This document shows positions 63,017 through 64,000 of a stretch of 64,000 bases of DNA, piece by piece. The notes under the pieces were generated by a model that was given only the letters and a program-made list of their open reading frames with translations, was not told the DNA's origin and ran no database searches. Numbering within the stretch: the stretch's first letter is position 1; the number at the start of each line of letters is the position of its first letter. The stretch comes from Asterias rubens (taxonomy: Eukaryota > Echinodermata > Asteroidea > Forcipulatida > Asteriidae), in NCBI RefSeq assembly GCF_902459465.1, contig NC_047073.1, forward strand, positions 7,379,036 through 7,443,035, given 5' to 3'. Position numbers and translations under genes: made by a program.

Positions 63017-64000
63017 CTGTATCCGACAAGGAAAAAAAAAACATTACTTACAATAAACATCATCTGTATCATTTAAAACCCTACAGGTTGACACTAGCTG
63101 GACCCAAAAACTTACAAAATTAGTTAATAATTCTTCTATTTTGTTCACTCAATTGTTTGTAAAGTCTATCCTCATATCTTTACAACAATCAGGAACAATT
63201 TCACTTATCTGAGGTGAACCAACAAACTCACTAATTAGTTAATAACTAATTAAATTGTTTAATCGTCTATCCTTTCATCATTGCAAATAATCAGGAACAA
63301 CCTCAGCTGTGTAAATACTTTACCCCAATAATTACAAATCCCTGGCGGTTGTAGTAAACTACAGCCAGCATACCTATAGATGATAAGTCTTCAATCTTAA
63401 TTGTTCATTTTCAACACCCACAAAGTTCTTGTCATTAAGCCTGATGAATTAAAGTCAACCTGCTGCTATCTTAGAGTTAAAACGAGGGTGAAACAATGGA
63501 AAAAGTATATATGTGCAGCACACAGGCATAGGCCAATGAGCGACCTTCTTTTGACCTCTAGCCAAGGGGACCCTCCATAAATTACCGCTAGGTCTATAAA
63601 CTAGAGAAGTGGTTAGAGGCATAAGCCTAAACTGTTCTGAAACTGATAACCAAACACAAACATTGAACAAAATATAAATAGAAGCTCAGTATGGTGGCGT
63701 CACGAAAGTACCCCGATCTCAGACGATGTTTCAAAGTTCATGCGTCCATTTCCAAGTACCTTGATCAAGGCGCTACAGCCAGCCGTGATCTGCAAAATCC
63801 CAGTCGCGGTAAATCAAAGTTGGGGATCGAAAATATGTGTTGTCGAAAACATACAAGACGGTAGAAGATGGCGTGTGGCTGAACAACAACTACAAGTAAA
63901 GTTCAATTTCATAAACTAACTCTTGCCATACTATTAGTACTACACTACAACGTGGCACTTAAAGTACAGCAGCTTCCAATTCAGGGACAAATCTACCAGC
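63017..64000 (-). other. intron of the kinase gene, no further exon seen
   Basis: AT-rich to about 63.66 kb, then a more GC-balanced stretch with no clear splice-site-bounded frame. Confidence 0.4.

Overview
This is intron-rich, repeat-dense eukaryotic DNA with no bacterial-style operons. Exon-intron genes sit among foldback/MITE-like elements, tRNA-derived SINEs, CR1/Jockey-type LINE fragments and many minisatellites. The SLC38A9-like protein sequence and repeats of the GGACACTATTGGTAATTGTC type suggest an echinoderm, most likely a sea star. The class-level call rests on memory of repeat style and is tentative.

Layout. (1) About 4.1-25.3 kb, minus strand: a multi-exon gene for a Ser-rich, low-complexity protein I do not recognise. 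I rebuilt it from splice sites and reading phase: ten exons in one frame, including a candidate 7-nt microexon and one 1349-nt exon. A downstream exon that looks like an EF-hand loop may belong to it. Its introns hold a truncated LINE, a Penelope-like fragment with a hammerhead-like motif, and several MITEs. (2) 28.0-46.2 kb, plus strand: the complete coding region of an SLC38A9 orthologue, the lysosomal arginine-sensing transceptor of the Ragulator/mTORC1 system. It has 14 coding exons (603 codons plus stop, all phases consistent) and one extra alternative exon. (3) 46.2-62.9 kb: no gene seen. The stretch is MITEs, SINEs, foldback elements and at least six tandem arrays. (4) 62.9-63.0 kb, minus strand: the last coding exon of a protein kinase whose body lies beyond the right edge.

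The most interesting signal is a pair of homologous SLC38A9 exons at 38382-38488 and 40446-40552. Both are exactly 107 nt, have the same entry and exit phases, encode the same conserved transmembrane segment, and match at 23 of 36 residues. Using both exons or neither gives an early in-frame stop, so the sequence predicts mutually exclusive splicing of one membrane helix in a nutrient sensor. A long inverted repeat lies in the intron between them, just upstream of the second exon.

In SLC38A9 the N-terminal exons carry the Ragulator-binding YYSRL and PDHV-P motifs, and the later exons carry the eleven-helix transporter core. Repeat elements fill most introns, including an antisense LINE in intron 8 and a 2-kb 45-bp minisatellite in intron 13.
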